This document shows, piece by piece, positions 22,590-30,280 of a stretch of DNA of 64,000 nt (positions are counted from its first letter, which is position 1; every line of letters begins with the position of its first letter). A model generated the notes under the pieces. That model saw only the letters and a program-made list of their open reading frames with translations, had not been told where the DNA came from and did no database searches. Origin of the DNA: Streptomyces violaceoruber (GTDB lineage: Bacteria; Actinomycetota; Actinomycetes; Streptomycetales; Streptomycetaceae). The stretch is from assembly GCF_033406955.1 (NCBI RefSeq), contig NZ_CP137734.1, positions 4,650,001 to 4,714,000 on the forward strand. Reading direction: 5' to 3'. The position numbers and the translations under genes are program-made.

Positions 22590-24017
22590 TCAGTGATGGA
22601 ACCCCGTCGCCGCCCCCTTGTCGCGGGTCAGCGGGCCCGGCTGGCGCCGCAGTTCCGGGAGCAGGCGCTCCAGGTCCGCGAGCAGCAGGTCGGCCATGTC
22701 GGCCGAGAAGCCGTTGCGGCACACCACCCGCAGCACGGAGAGGTCCTCGCGGTGCGGCGGGAAGGTGTACGCCGGCACCAGCCAGCCGCCCTCCCGCAGC
22801 CGCCGGGACACGTCGAAGACGTCGTACGCCGTCACGTCGTCGGCCGTCGTGAAGGCGAACACGGGCAACTGGTCGCCGCGCGTCAGCAGCCGGAAGTCGC
22901 CGAGTGCCGCCACCCGTTCCGCGAGCGAGCCCGCGATGTCCCGCGCGGACTGCTGCACGGCCCGGTAGCCCTCACGGCCAAGCCGCAGGAAGTTGTAGTA
23001 CTGCGCGACGACCTGCGCGCCCGGCCGGGAGAAGTTCAGCGCGAAGGTCGGCATGTCGCCGCCCAGGTAGTTGACCCGGAAGACCAGTTCCTCGGGAAGG
23101 GCCTCCGCGTCCCGCCACAGCGCCCAGCCGACCCCGGGGTAGACCAGCCCGTACTTGTGCCCCGAGGTGTTGATCGAGGCGACCCGGGGCAGCCGGAAGT
23201 CCCACACCAGGTCCTCGTCCAGGAAGGGCGCGACCATGGCGCCCGAGGCCCCGTCGACGTGCACCGGGACGTCGAGTCCGGTCCGCTCCTGGAGGGCGTC
23301 CAGGGCCGCGCACAGGTCGGCGACCGGTTCGTAGGAGCCGTCGAAGGTGGAGCCCAGGATGCCGACGACCCCGATCGTGTTCTCGTCGCACAGCTCGGCG
23401 GCGGCCTGCGGGTCCAGGTGGAAGCGGTCGCCCTCCATCGGGACCTGCCGGGCCTCCACCTCCCAGAAGTTGCAGAACTTGTCCCAGCAGACCTGGACGT
23501 TGACGCCCATCACCAGATTGGGCCGCACGTCCTTCGCCGGGTACCGGTCGGCGTTGCGCAGTGCCCAGCGCCGCTTCAGCGCCATCCCGGCCAGCATGCA
23601 CGCCTCGCTCGACCCGGTCGTCGAGCAGCCCACCGCGGTCGACGGGTCGGGCGCGTGCCACAGGTCGGCGAGCATGGCCACGCAACGCCGCTCCAGTTCG
23701 GCGGTGCGCGGGTACTCGTCCTTGTCGATCATGTTCTTGTCACGGCACTCACTCATCAGCACCCCGGCCTGCGGCTCCATCCAGGTGGTGACGAAGGTGG
23801 CCAGGTTCAGCCGCGCGTTGCCGTCCAGCATCAGCTCGTCGTGGACCAGGCGGTACGCGCTCTCCGGTGGCAGCGGGGAGTCGGGCAGCCGGTGGGCGGG
23901 CGGGGCCTCGGTCATGCCGCCGAGCGGGTTCGCCGCCGCGTGGAAGGGGTTCACGGCGAGCCGGCGCCGGTCACGATCGCTGTCGCGGGACGGGCGCGGG
24001 CCCTGGTGCAGTGACAT
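22590..24017 (-). CDS. gad: glutamate decarboxylase
   Basis: 475 residues from the ATG at 24017. A PLP-dependent group II decarboxylase of the GadA/B type that converts glutamate to 4-aminobutyrate and CO2, using up a proton. Seen: STTGSSEACMLAGMALKRRW (near 132), HVDGASGAMVAPF (253-265) and the PLP lysine K288 in SINTSGHKYGLVYPGVGW. It is preceded by about 35 Arg/Pro-rich residues. No GadC-type antiporter is adjacent. No good ribosome site is visible at this start. Confidence 0.92.
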   Translation of the reverse strand: MSLHQGPRPSRDSDRDRRRLAVNPFHAAANPLGGMTEAPPAHRLPDSPLPPESAYRLVHDELMLDGNARLNLATFVTTWMEPQAGVLMSECRDKNMIDKDEYPRTAELERRCVAMLADLWHAPDPSTAVGCSTTGSSEACMLAGMALKRRWALRNADRYPAKDVRPNLVMGVNVQVCWDKFCNFWEVEARQVPMEGDRFHLDPQAAAELCDENTIGVVGILGSTFDGSYEPVADLCAALDALQERTGLDVPVHVDGASGAMVAPFLDEDLVWDFRLPRVASINTSGHKYGLVYPGVGWALWRDAEALPEELVFRVNYLGGDMPTFALNFSRPGAQVVAQYYNFLRLGREGYRAVQQSARDIAGSLAERVAALGDFRLLTRGDQLPVFAFTTADDVTAYDVFDVSRRLREGGWLVPAYTFPPHREDLSVLRVVCRNGFSADMADLLLADLERLLPELRRQPGPLTRDKGAATGFHH

Positions 24018-24076
24018 GCGACCGACGGTAGGCCGGGGCCCCGGACCCCGCATCCGGGACGGGACCGACCGGACCG

Positions 24077-25006
24077 TCAGCGGACCGGTGCGAGACGGCC
24101 GGCGTCCGGGTGCCCCGCGCCGAGGTGGGCGGTGAGGAAGCGGGCGGCGCGGTCGAGTGCGGCGTCCGCCTCCTCAAGGCGGCCGTAGTGGAGCTGGTAG
24201 ACGTGGGGGAGACCGGGGCCGACTTCGAGCGTGACCTCGACGTCGTCGGCGCCCGCACGGCCGGCCAGCCGGACCGCGTCGTCGAGCAGCACCTCGTTCG
24301 CGCCGGCCTGCACGAGCAGCGGGGGCAGCCCGGCGAGGTCGGCGAAGACCGGGCTGGCCAGGGGGGCCGCGCGGTCCCCAGCGCCGACGTAGAGATCGGC
24401 GTACGCGCGCACGTCGGCCTCGGTGAAGATGGGGTCGGCGCCCTCCTTGGAACGGATGCTCCCTCCGGTGAGGGTGAGGTCGACCCAAGGGGAGAAGAGG
24501 GCCACGGCGGCCGGCTGCGGCAGCCCCGCTTCCCTGGCCGCGAGCAGTGTGGCGATGCCCAGACCGCCGCCTGCGGAGTCACCGGCCAGGACGAGGTCTT
24601 GCGGGTCGGTACCCGTCGACAGCAGCTCGCGATAGGCGGCGAGCCCGTCGTCGACGGCCGCGGGGAAGGGGTGCTCGGGCGCCAGCCGGTAGTCCACCGA
24701 CACCGCGCGCAGCCCGGCGCGGCGGGCCAGCTCGCCTGCCAGCCCCGCGTGGGTGTCGGGTGAGCCGGCGAGGTAGCCGCCGCCGTGCAGGTAGAGCAGC
24801 CGGCCGGGGCCGGAGGCGGTGTCCGGGTCCAGCTCCAGGGCCGGCCGCCCGCCCAGGACGGTCCTGCGGCTGACCACCCCGTCCGGAGCGGGACGGGTGA
24901 GGGCCGCGGCGAAACCCTCGCGCTGCTCTTCGGGAGTGGGCGGCGTCTCGGCGCGAGGGGCGGAACGGAGCAAGGCGTCCAGGGCGTCGCGCTGGTGTCG
25001 GGACAT
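24077..25006 (-). CDS. alpha/beta hydrolase, HSL/acetyl esterase family
   Basis: 309 residues from the ATG at 25006, with GGAGG upstream. Oxyanion motif HGGG (74-77), nucleophile S144 in GDSAGGG, Asp in a DDAV-type segment and His near the end (GLPHVYQ). It hydrolyses a small ester; the substrate is unknown. It is divergent from a MarR regulator, with three palindromic operators between them, so it is very probably controlled by it. Confidence 0.88.
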   Translation of the reverse strand: MSRHQRDALDALLRSAPRAETPPTPEEQREGFAAALTRPAPDGVVSRRTVLGGRPALELDPDTASGPGRLLYLHGGGYLAGSPDTHAGLAGELARRAGLRAVSVDYRLAPEHPFPAAVDDGLAAYRELLSTGTDPQDLVLAGDSAGGGLGIATLLAAREAGLPQPAAVALFSPWVDLTLTGGSIRSKEGADPIFTEADVRAYADLYVGAGDRAAPLASPVFADLAGLPPLLVQAGANEVLLDDAVRLAGRAGADDVEVTLEVGPGLPHVYQLHYGRLEEADAALDRAARFLTAHLGAGHPDAGRLAPVR

Positions 25007-25035
25007 ACGGGGCCTCCATGGGTCGGCGTGCGAGA

Positions 25036-25100
25036 ATGGATTCCTGGGAATCCATCTGTTCGGGCCAACCGTATTCCAAGGAATATGATTCCCAGGAATC
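25036..25100. promoter_or_regulatory. three ATTCC-N2-GGAAT operators for MarR
   Basis: ATGGATTCC-TG-GGAATCCAT (25036-25055), TATTCC-AA-GGAATA (25072-25085) and GATTCC-CA-GGAATC (25087-25100) are perfect palindromes apart from the 2-bp centres. The last one ends 13 bases before the MarR start, and the first begins 30 bases from the hydrolase start. Confidence 0.8.
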
Positions 25101-25113
25101 TACTGGAGGTTTT

Positions 25114-25560
25114 GTGAGCCACGTCACCCCGGCCTTCGTCGATCTGGTCCGCGTCGAGACCCGGCTCTACAACGCGGTGAGCTCCCGGCTGCGGGACGAA
25201 CAGGGGGTGAGTCTGGGGCAGTTCGAGTTTCTGGAGATCATCGACCGCGTGCCGGGGTGCCGTGTGCTCGACATCGTCGGCGAACTGGCGATCACCGTGG
25301 GGGCCGTCAGCAAGGCGGTCGACCGGCTGGTCGCCGCGGGCTGGTGCGTGCGGGCAGTGAACCCCCAGGACCGCCGCTCGTCCGTGCTCCGCCTGACCTC
25401 CGAGGGCGATCGGCGGTTGGCGGCTTGCCGCCCGGTGGTCGAGAGCGCCCTCGCCTCGCTGACCGAGGTGGTTCCTCCCGACGATCTGCATCGCATCGCC
25501 TCGGCCTTGGCCGTCCTGCGTGCGCATCTCGAGGCGGGCTCCCACGGCCGCCCGGGCTGA
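25114..25560 (+). CDS. MarR-family regulator
   Basis: 148 residues from the GTG at 25114 with GGAGG close upstream. The winged helix is visible: GVSLGQFEFLEIIDRV, then LAITVGAVSKAVDRLVAAGW and the wing NPQDRRSSVLRLTSEG. It likely represses itself and the divergent esterase through the ATTCC-N2-GGAAT sites. Confidence 0.88.
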   Translation: MSHVTPAFVDLVRVETRLYNAVSSRLRDEQGVSLGQFEFLEIIDRVPGCRVLDIVGELAITVGAVSKAVDRLVAAGWCVRAVNPQDRRSSVLRLTSEGDRRLAACRPVVESALASLTEVVPPDDLHRIASALAVLRAHLEAGSHGRPG

Positions 25561-25612
25561 GGGAGCCGACGGCACGCGGCGGCTCACGGCGTGGCACGCG
25601 GAACGTCCGGGC

Positions 25613-25643
25613 TTGCACCTCACGTCACGTGAGGAGGCAGCGT
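25613..25643 (+). promoter_or_regulatory. tipA promoter
   Basis: The -35 TTGCAC (25613-25618) and -10 CAGCGT (25638-25643) are 19 bp apart. The spacer is occupied by a perfect 17-bp palindrome CCTCACGT-C-ACGTGAGG (25618-25634). The long spacer with an operator inside is the MerR activator layout and matches the thiostrepton-inducible ptipA as I remember it. Confidence 0.92.
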
Positions 25644-25669
25644 GGACGGCGTCAGAGAAGGGAGCGGAA

Positions 25670-26431
25670 GTGAGCTACTCCGTGGGACAGGTGGCCGGCT
25701 TCGCCGGAGTGACGGTGCGCACGCTGCACCACTACGACGACATCGGCCTGCTCGTACCGAGCGAGCGCAGCCACGCGGGCCACCGGCGCTACAGCGACGC
25801 CGACCTCGACCGGCTGCAGCAGATCCTGTTCTACCGGGAGCTGGGCTTCCCGCTCGACGAGGTCGCCGCCCTGCTCGACGACCCGGCCGCGGACCCGCGC
25901 GCGCACCTGCGCCGCCAGCACGAGCTGCTGTCCGCCCGGATCGGGAAACTGCAGAAGATGGCGGCGGCCGTGGAGCAGGCCATGGAGGCACGCAGCATGG
26001 GAATCAACCTCACCCCGGAGGAGAAGTTCGAGGTCTTCGGCGACTTCGACCCCGACCAGTACGAGGAGGAGGTCCGGGAACGCTGGGGGAACACCGACGC
26101 CTACCGCCAGTCCAAGGAGAAGACCGCCTCGTACACCAAGGAGGACTGGCAGCGCATCCAGGACGAGGCCGACGAGCTCACCCGGCGCTTCGTCGCCCTG
26201 ATGGACGCGGGTGAGCCCGCCGACTCCGAGGGGGCCATGGACGCCGCCGAGGACCACCGGCAGGGCATCGCCCGCAACCACTACGACTGCGGGTACGAGA
26301 TGCACACCTGCCTGGGCGAGATGTACGTGTCCGACGAACGTTTCACGCGAAACATCGACGCCGCCAAGCCGGGCCTCGCCGCCTACATGCGCGACGCGAT
26401 CCTCGCCAACGCCGTCCGGCACACCCCCTGA
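25670..26431 (+). CDS. tipA: TipAL thiopeptide-binding MerR regulator
   Basis: 253 residues from the GTG at 25670. A MerR HTH (YSVGQVAGFAGVTVRTLHHYDDIGLL in pieces, residues 3-28) and a coiled coil (about 75-109) lead to the TipAS domain (110-253). That domain recognises thiopeptides such as thiostrepton and captures them covalently. The Cys in NHYDCGYEMH is in the expected place for the reactive residue. Binding switches on the tipA promoter upstream. Met110 (25997) has its own GGAGG site, so the short form TipAS is also made from this gene. Confidence 0.95.
   Translation: MSYSVGQVAGFAGVTVRTLHHYDDIGLLVPSERSHAGHRRYSDADLDRLQQILFYRELGFPLDEVAALLDDPAADPRAHLRRQHELLSARIGKLQKMAAAVEQAMEARSMGINLTPEEKFEVFGDFDPDQYEEEVRERWGNTDAYRQSKEKTASYTKEDWQRIQDEADELTRRFVALMDAGEPADSEGAMDAAEDHRQGIARNHYDCGYEMHTCLGEMYVSDERFTRNIDAAKPGLAAYMRDAILANAVRHTP
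25984..25999 (+). promoter_or_regulatory. internal ribosome site and start of TipAS
   Basis: GGAGG (25984-25988) lies eight bases before the in-frame ATG at 25997, which encodes Met110 of TipAL. Translation here gives a 144-residue drug-binding protein without the DNA-binding part. Confidence 0.85.
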
Positions 26432-26432
26432 G

Positions 26433-26500
26433 CGGTGGTCGTGGCCCGGGTCTCCCGCCCGGTCTCACCCCCACGGCTCACTCCCGGGCCACGACCACCG
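26433..26500. terminator. 18-bp inverted repeat between tipA and the YbjQ gene
   Basis: CGGTGGTCGTGGCCCGGG (26433-26450) is exactly complementary to 26483-26500, with 32 bases between. The second arm lies inside the last codons of the convergent YbjQ gene. It probably terminates tipA transcription. Confidence 0.55.
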
Positions 26501-26843
26501 CCGTCCCGTACGCGCACACCTCGGTGCCCACGTCCGCCGCCTCCGTCACGTCGAAACGGAAGGACAGCACCGCGTTGGCCCCGCGCGCGCGTGCCTGCTC
26601 GACCAGCCGCTCCATCGCCTGGTTGCGGGTCTCGACCAGCGTCTTGGTGAGACCGCGCAGCTCACCGCCGACCAGCGACTTCAGACCGGCACCGATCTGG
26701 CTCCCCAGGTGCCGGGAGCGCACGGTCAGCCCGAAGACCTCCCCGAGCACCTCCTGCACCCGGTGGCCCGGCAGATCGTTGGTGGTCACGACGAGCACGT
26801 CGGGCTGCGGGCCCTGGCCGCCGCCGTATTCTTCAATACCCAT
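26478..26843 (-). CDS. YbjQ/UPF0145 family protein
   Basis: 121 residues from the ATG at 26843. It matches the YbjQ family (annotated as heavy-metal-binding): VLVVTTNDLPGHRVQEVLG, GLTVRSRHLG, LVETRNQAMERL, ARGANAVLSFRFD, ending in a CAYGTAVVV strand. The family forms ring-shaped oligomers and its biological role is unclear. It is convergent with tipA. Confidence 0.85.
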   Translation of the reverse strand: MGIEEYGGGQGPQPDVLVVTTNDLPGHRVQEVLGEVFGLTVRSRHLGSQIGAGLKSLVGGELRGLTKTLVETRNQAMERLVEQARARGANAVLSFRFDVTEAADVGTEVCAYGTAVVVARE

Positions 26844-26978
26844 GGTTCTCAGGTTTCCCCGGGGAACGTCACAGTGCACCCCAAGACGCCCCGTGGAACC
26901 TGGGGCACCGCGGCTGCGTTGTACGTTTGGGCAGCCAGGTCCAGCCCGCCTCCCCCCAGCAGCAGGAGCCACAATCCC

Positions 26979-27890
26979 GTGACCACCCTTGCGCTCGGTC
27001 CCGAGTGGATCAGCCCGGACTATCTGATCGAGACGTTCAGTCTGCCCGGCATCCTGCTCATCGTCTTCGCCGAGTCGGGACTCTTCGCGTTCCTGCCCGG
27101 CGACTCGCTGCTGTTCACCGCGGGCCTGTTCGTCGCCCAGGGCGAGTACATCAGCCAGCCGCTGTGGCTGGTGTGCACCCTGATCGTGGCCGCCGCCGTC
27201 CTCGGCGACCAAGTCGGCTACATGATCGGCAAGTTCTTCGGCCCGAAGCTCTTCAGCCGCCCCAACTCCAAGCTCTTCAAACAGGAGAATCTGGAGAAGG
27301 CGCACGAGTTCATGGAGAAGTACGGCCCCAAGGCGATCGTCCTGGCCCGCTTCGTGCCCATCGTGCGCACCTTCGCCCCCATCGTGGCGGGCGCCGGCCG
27401 CATGAAGTACCGCACCTTCCTCACGTACAACGTCATCGGCGGCGTCGCCTGGGGCACCGGCGTCACCCTCGCGGGCTACTGGCTCGGCCAGATCGAGTTC
27501 ATCCGGGCCCACGTCGAGGGCATCCTCGTCCTGATCATCCTGGTCTCGGTCGTCCCGATCGCCATCGAGTACCTGCGCGAGCGCAAGAAGAAGCAGCGCG
27601 CCGCCGCGGCCGGACCGACCCCGCCGGCCGCCCAGCAGCACCAGCCCCAGCCCCCGTACCCGGTCATGGACGACGCGACCACCCAGCTCCGCCGGGTCGA
27701 CCCGTACGACCAGCCGCAGCAGCAGCACGACCAGCAGTACGACCCGGGCTACGGCAACCAGTCCTACGGCAACCAGCCCTACGGCGGTCAGCAGCCCCCG
27801 CAGCAGCCCTACGCTCAGCAGTACCCGCAGGGCTACGGCGACCAGCCCCAGCAGTACGGCGACCAGTACCCGTACAACCAGGGCCGCTAG
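26979..27890 (+). CDS. DedA-family membrane protein with Gln/Tyr-rich tail
   Basis: 303 residues from the GTG at 26979 (AGGAG upstream). DedA/SNARE-associated core: LIVFAESGLFAFLPGDSLLF, FVAQGE, GDQVGYMIGKFFGPK, then RFVPIVRTFAPIVAGAGRMKYR and a final helix near 200. The family is linked to lipid flipping across the membrane. The last 90 residues are a cytosolic Pro/Gln/Tyr/Gly-rich low-complexity tail with repeated YGNQ/YGDQ units. Its stop codon overlaps the convergent ThrE gene by four bases. Confidence 0.88.
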   Translation: MTTLALGPEWISPDYLIETFSLPGILLIVFAESGLFAFLPGDSLLFTAGLFVAQGEYISQPLWLVCTLIVAAAVLGDQVGYMIGKFFGPKLFSRPNSKLFKQENLEKAHEFMEKYGPKAIVLARFVPIVRTFAPIVAGAGRMKYRTFLTYNVIGGVAWGTGVTLAGYWLGQIEFIRAHVEGILVLIILVSVVPIAIEYLRERKKKQRAAAAGPTPPAAQQHQPQPPYPVMDDATTQLRRVDPYDQPQQQHDQQYDPGYGNQSYGNQPYGGQQPPQQPYAQQYPQGYGDQPQQYGDQYPYNQGR

Positions 27891-29623
27891 AACCCTCGCG
27901 TCCGCTTGGCCGCCCGGCGTCCCGCCGCACTCGCGGCGCCGGGCACCTTCAGGAACAGCCGGGAGATCTCCCCGCCCAGGTTCACCCCGATCGCGATGGC
28001 CATCGCCAGCGCCACCGCGTTGGACAGCGACAGCAGCCCCGAGTCGACCTCGCCCTGCGCGATCCCCAGCAGACCGAAGTACGTCGCCGAACCGGGCAGC
28101 AGCGGCCCGATCGCCGCCGTCGTGTACGGCAGGGCCGACGCGAACCGGTACCTGGACATCAGCTGCCCGAACAGGCCCACGAGCCCCGCCGCGGCGGCCG
28201 TGGAGGCCACCGGAGAGATGTCGCCGGCGTAGTTCATGGCGCCGTACACGCACCAGGCGATGCCGCCGTTCAGGGTCACCGCGAGGACGGTGGCCCGTTC
28301 CTGCTGGAGCAGGATCGCGAAGGCCAGCGACAGCAGCATCGAGGCGAAGATCTGCACGAACGGTTCGTCACCGGTGCCGAGCTTGGCGTCCGGGTTGAGC
28401 TCGGCGCCCAGCTGGACCCCGAAGTACAGCACCACCAGCACCCCGGCGACGATGCTGACGAAGAAGTACATGACCTCCAGCAGACGGGCCGCGGCGGTGA
28501 TGTAGAAGCCGGTCAGACCGTCCTGCACCCCCGCGACCAGCGCCCGCCCGGGCAGCAGCGCGAACAGCCCACCGGTGATGACCGCGGACGCCTTCACGTC
28601 GACGTGCGTCACCGTCAGCACGACACCCATCGCGGCGGGCGGCATCGCGGCCACCGCGAACTGGTAGAACTCCGGCAGCCCGCGCCCGGCGCACAGCCAC
28701 GCCAGCCGGTCGCCGAGCATCGAGCCGAACATCGCCGCGAAGAACACAGTCAGCCCGCCACCGACGAGCAGCGAGGCCCCGCCCGCGAGCAGACCGCTGG
28801 CCACCGTCAGCACCCAGGTGGGGTACGGGTGGCGGTTGCGGCGGATCTCCGCGAGACGCCGGTAGGCCTCCTCCAGGGAGATGTTCGTGTCGGGGTCGCT
28901 GAGGTCGTCCACCAGGTGGAAGACGGCCGCGAGCCGCGTGTAGTCGGTGCCGCGGCGGCGCACCGTCCGCGACGCCGTCACCGGGTCCTCGACCAGGGAC
29001 GGCTGGTAGGAGATCGACAGCAGGGTGAAGGTGACGTTCGGCTCGCAGCGGTCCAGGCCGTAGGACCGGCAGACGGCGAACATGGCCGCCTCCACGTCCT
29101 CGGCGCCCTCACCACCCGCCAGCAGCAGCTCCCCGATACGCAGCGTCAGGTCCAACACGCGCGGCACGGCGGGGCCGGTCTCGTCGTCGTGCTTCTGCGA
29201 GGGCTCCGGCGCGGGCCGCTCGGCCACCGGCATGCGCAGCATGGCGCGCATCCGGTCCTGCCAGGGCACGTCCGTCAGGCTCACCGCCGGGAAGCCGCTC
29301 GCCGGGGTGAAGGCGGTCGGGGCGGTCCACGCGCTGTGCGTGCTCGGCATGGTGAACGCCGAGCCCTCGGTGTCCGCGGGCGGAGCCTGCGGCACCTCCA
29401 GGCCGTCGGGGAGCGAGAACTCCGAGGTCGTCTCGGACTCGGTGCCGGCGTGCCGCGGGACGGCGAACCCCTGCGGGATCTCGAACTCGGACGTCGTCGA
29501 CGACTCGCCGTCGATCGACGCCGCGATCCCGCTGGGCTGCCGGAAGGCACTGCGGGCCTCGTCCGACTGTGGTTTGGGCTCCTCCGCCTCCGTCACCTGC
29601 GCAACGCTCCCTGGTACCGACAC
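27887..29623 (-). CDS. threonine/serine exporter family protein (ThrE type)
   Basis: 578 residues. The N-terminal 150 residues are soluble and acidic and include two related segments, TTSEFEIPQGFAVP (about 43-56) and TTSEFSLPDGLEVP (about 65-78). The exporter domain follows: LTLRIGELLLAGGEGAEDVEAAM and GLDRCEPNVTFTLLSISY are its soluble signature. About ten membrane helices then run to the end, with PEFYQFAVAAMPPAAMGV and LLPGSATYFGLLGIAQG. In Corynebacterium ThrE exports threonine and serine by proton motive force. The substrate here is inferred. Confidence 0.88.
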   Translation of the reverse strand: MSVPGSVAQVTEAEEPKPQSDEARSAFRQPSGIAASIDGESSTTSEFEIPQGFAVPRHAGTESETTSEFSLPDGLEVPQAPPADTEGSAFTMPSTHSAWTAPTAFTPASGFPAVSLTDVPWQDRMRAMLRMPVAERPAPEPSQKHDDETGPAVPRVLDLTLRIGELLLAGGEGAEDVEAAMFAVCRSYGLDRCEPNVTFTLLSISYQPSLVEDPVTASRTVRRRGTDYTRLAAVFHLVDDLSDPDTNISLEEAYRRLAEIRRNRHPYPTWVLTVASGLLAGGASLLVGGGLTVFFAAMFGSMLGDRLAWLCAGRGLPEFYQFAVAAMPPAAMGVVLTVTHVDVKASAVITGGLFALLPGRALVAGVQDGLTGFYITAAARLLEVMYFFVSIVAGVLVVLYFGVQLGAELNPDAKLGTGDEPFVQIFASMLLSLAFAILLQQERATVLAVTLNGGIAWCVYGAMNYAGDISPVASTAAAAGLVGLFGQLMSRYRFASALPYTTAAIGPLLPGSATYFGLLGIAQGEVDSGLLSLSNAVALAMAIAIGVNLGGEISRLFLKVPGAASAAGRRAAKRTRGF

Positions 29624-29660
29624 ACCCTCCTGTTGACCTCAGTATGGTCACTCAAACACG

Positions 29661-29692
29661 AACGGGCCGCACGCGTGTGCGTGCGGCCCGTT
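29661..29692 (-). terminator. terminator after ppa
   Basis: A perfect 14-bp stem AACGGGCCGCACGC (29661-29674) with 29679-29692 and a GTGT loop, 18 bases beyond the ppa stop. Confidence 0.85.
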
Positions 29693-29709
29693 ACGGGAGA
29701 GGCGCCTGA

Positions 29710-30201
29710 TCAGTGGCCGCCCTGGTCCTTGAAGCGCTTGTAGGACCGCTCGATCTCGGCCTCGGCCTCGGTGCGGCCCACCCAGTCGGCGCCCTCGACG
29801 GACTTGCCGGGCTCCAGGTCCTTGTAGACCTCGAAGAAGTGCTGGATCTCCAGGCGGTCGAACTCCGACACGTGGTGGATGTCACGCAGGTGCTCCACGC
29901 GCGGGTCGGTCGACGGCACGCACAGCAGCTTGTCGTCGCCGCCGGCCTCGTCCGTCATCCGGAACATGCCGATCGCGCGGCAGCGGATGAGGCAGCCCGG
30001 GAAGGTCGGCTCGTCCAGGATGACCAGCGCGTCCAGCGGGTCGCCGTCCTCGCCGAGGGTGTTCTCGACGAAGCCGTAGTCGGTCGGGTAGGCGGTCGAG
30101 GTGAACAGGCGGCGGTCCAGGCGGATACGACCGGTCTCGTGGTCCACCTCGTACTTGTTCCGCGAACCCTTCGGGATCTCGATCGTGACGTCGAACTCCA
30201 C
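29710..30201 (-). CDS. ppa: inorganic pyrophosphatase
   Basis: 163 residues from the GTG at 30201, where GGAGGAG is six bases upstream; the frame runs eight codons further up. A family I pyrophosphatase that hydrolyses PPi to 2 Pi with Mg2+. Seen: EIPKGSRNKYEVDHETGRI, YPTDYGFVENTLGEDGDPLDALV (in pieces, the acidic metal site), then DKLLCVPSTDPR and FFEVYKDLEPGK. It has the short N-terminus usual for actinobacteria. Confidence 0.95.
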   Translation of the reverse strand: MEFDVTIEIPKGSRNKYEVDHETGRIRLDRRLFTSTAYPTDYGFVENTLGEDGDPLDALVILDEPTFPGCLIRCRAIGMFRMTDEAGGDDKLLCVPSTDPRVEHLRDIHHVSEFDRLEIQHFFEVYKDLEPGKSVEGADWVGRTEAEAEIERSYKRFKDQGGH

Positions 30202-30280
30202 CGGACGCTCCTCCATGATCAGCACATAGTTCTGGTGGTTAAGTGTCCCTCACGCAGGTGTGTGATCGCGAAAGGGGCTG

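Noticed and set aside
26211..27890. Long version of the DedA gene starting inside tipA
   Set aside because: The extra residues are the out-of-frame reading of tipA and its flank; the GTG at 26979 has a ribosome site and begins the family-like sequence.
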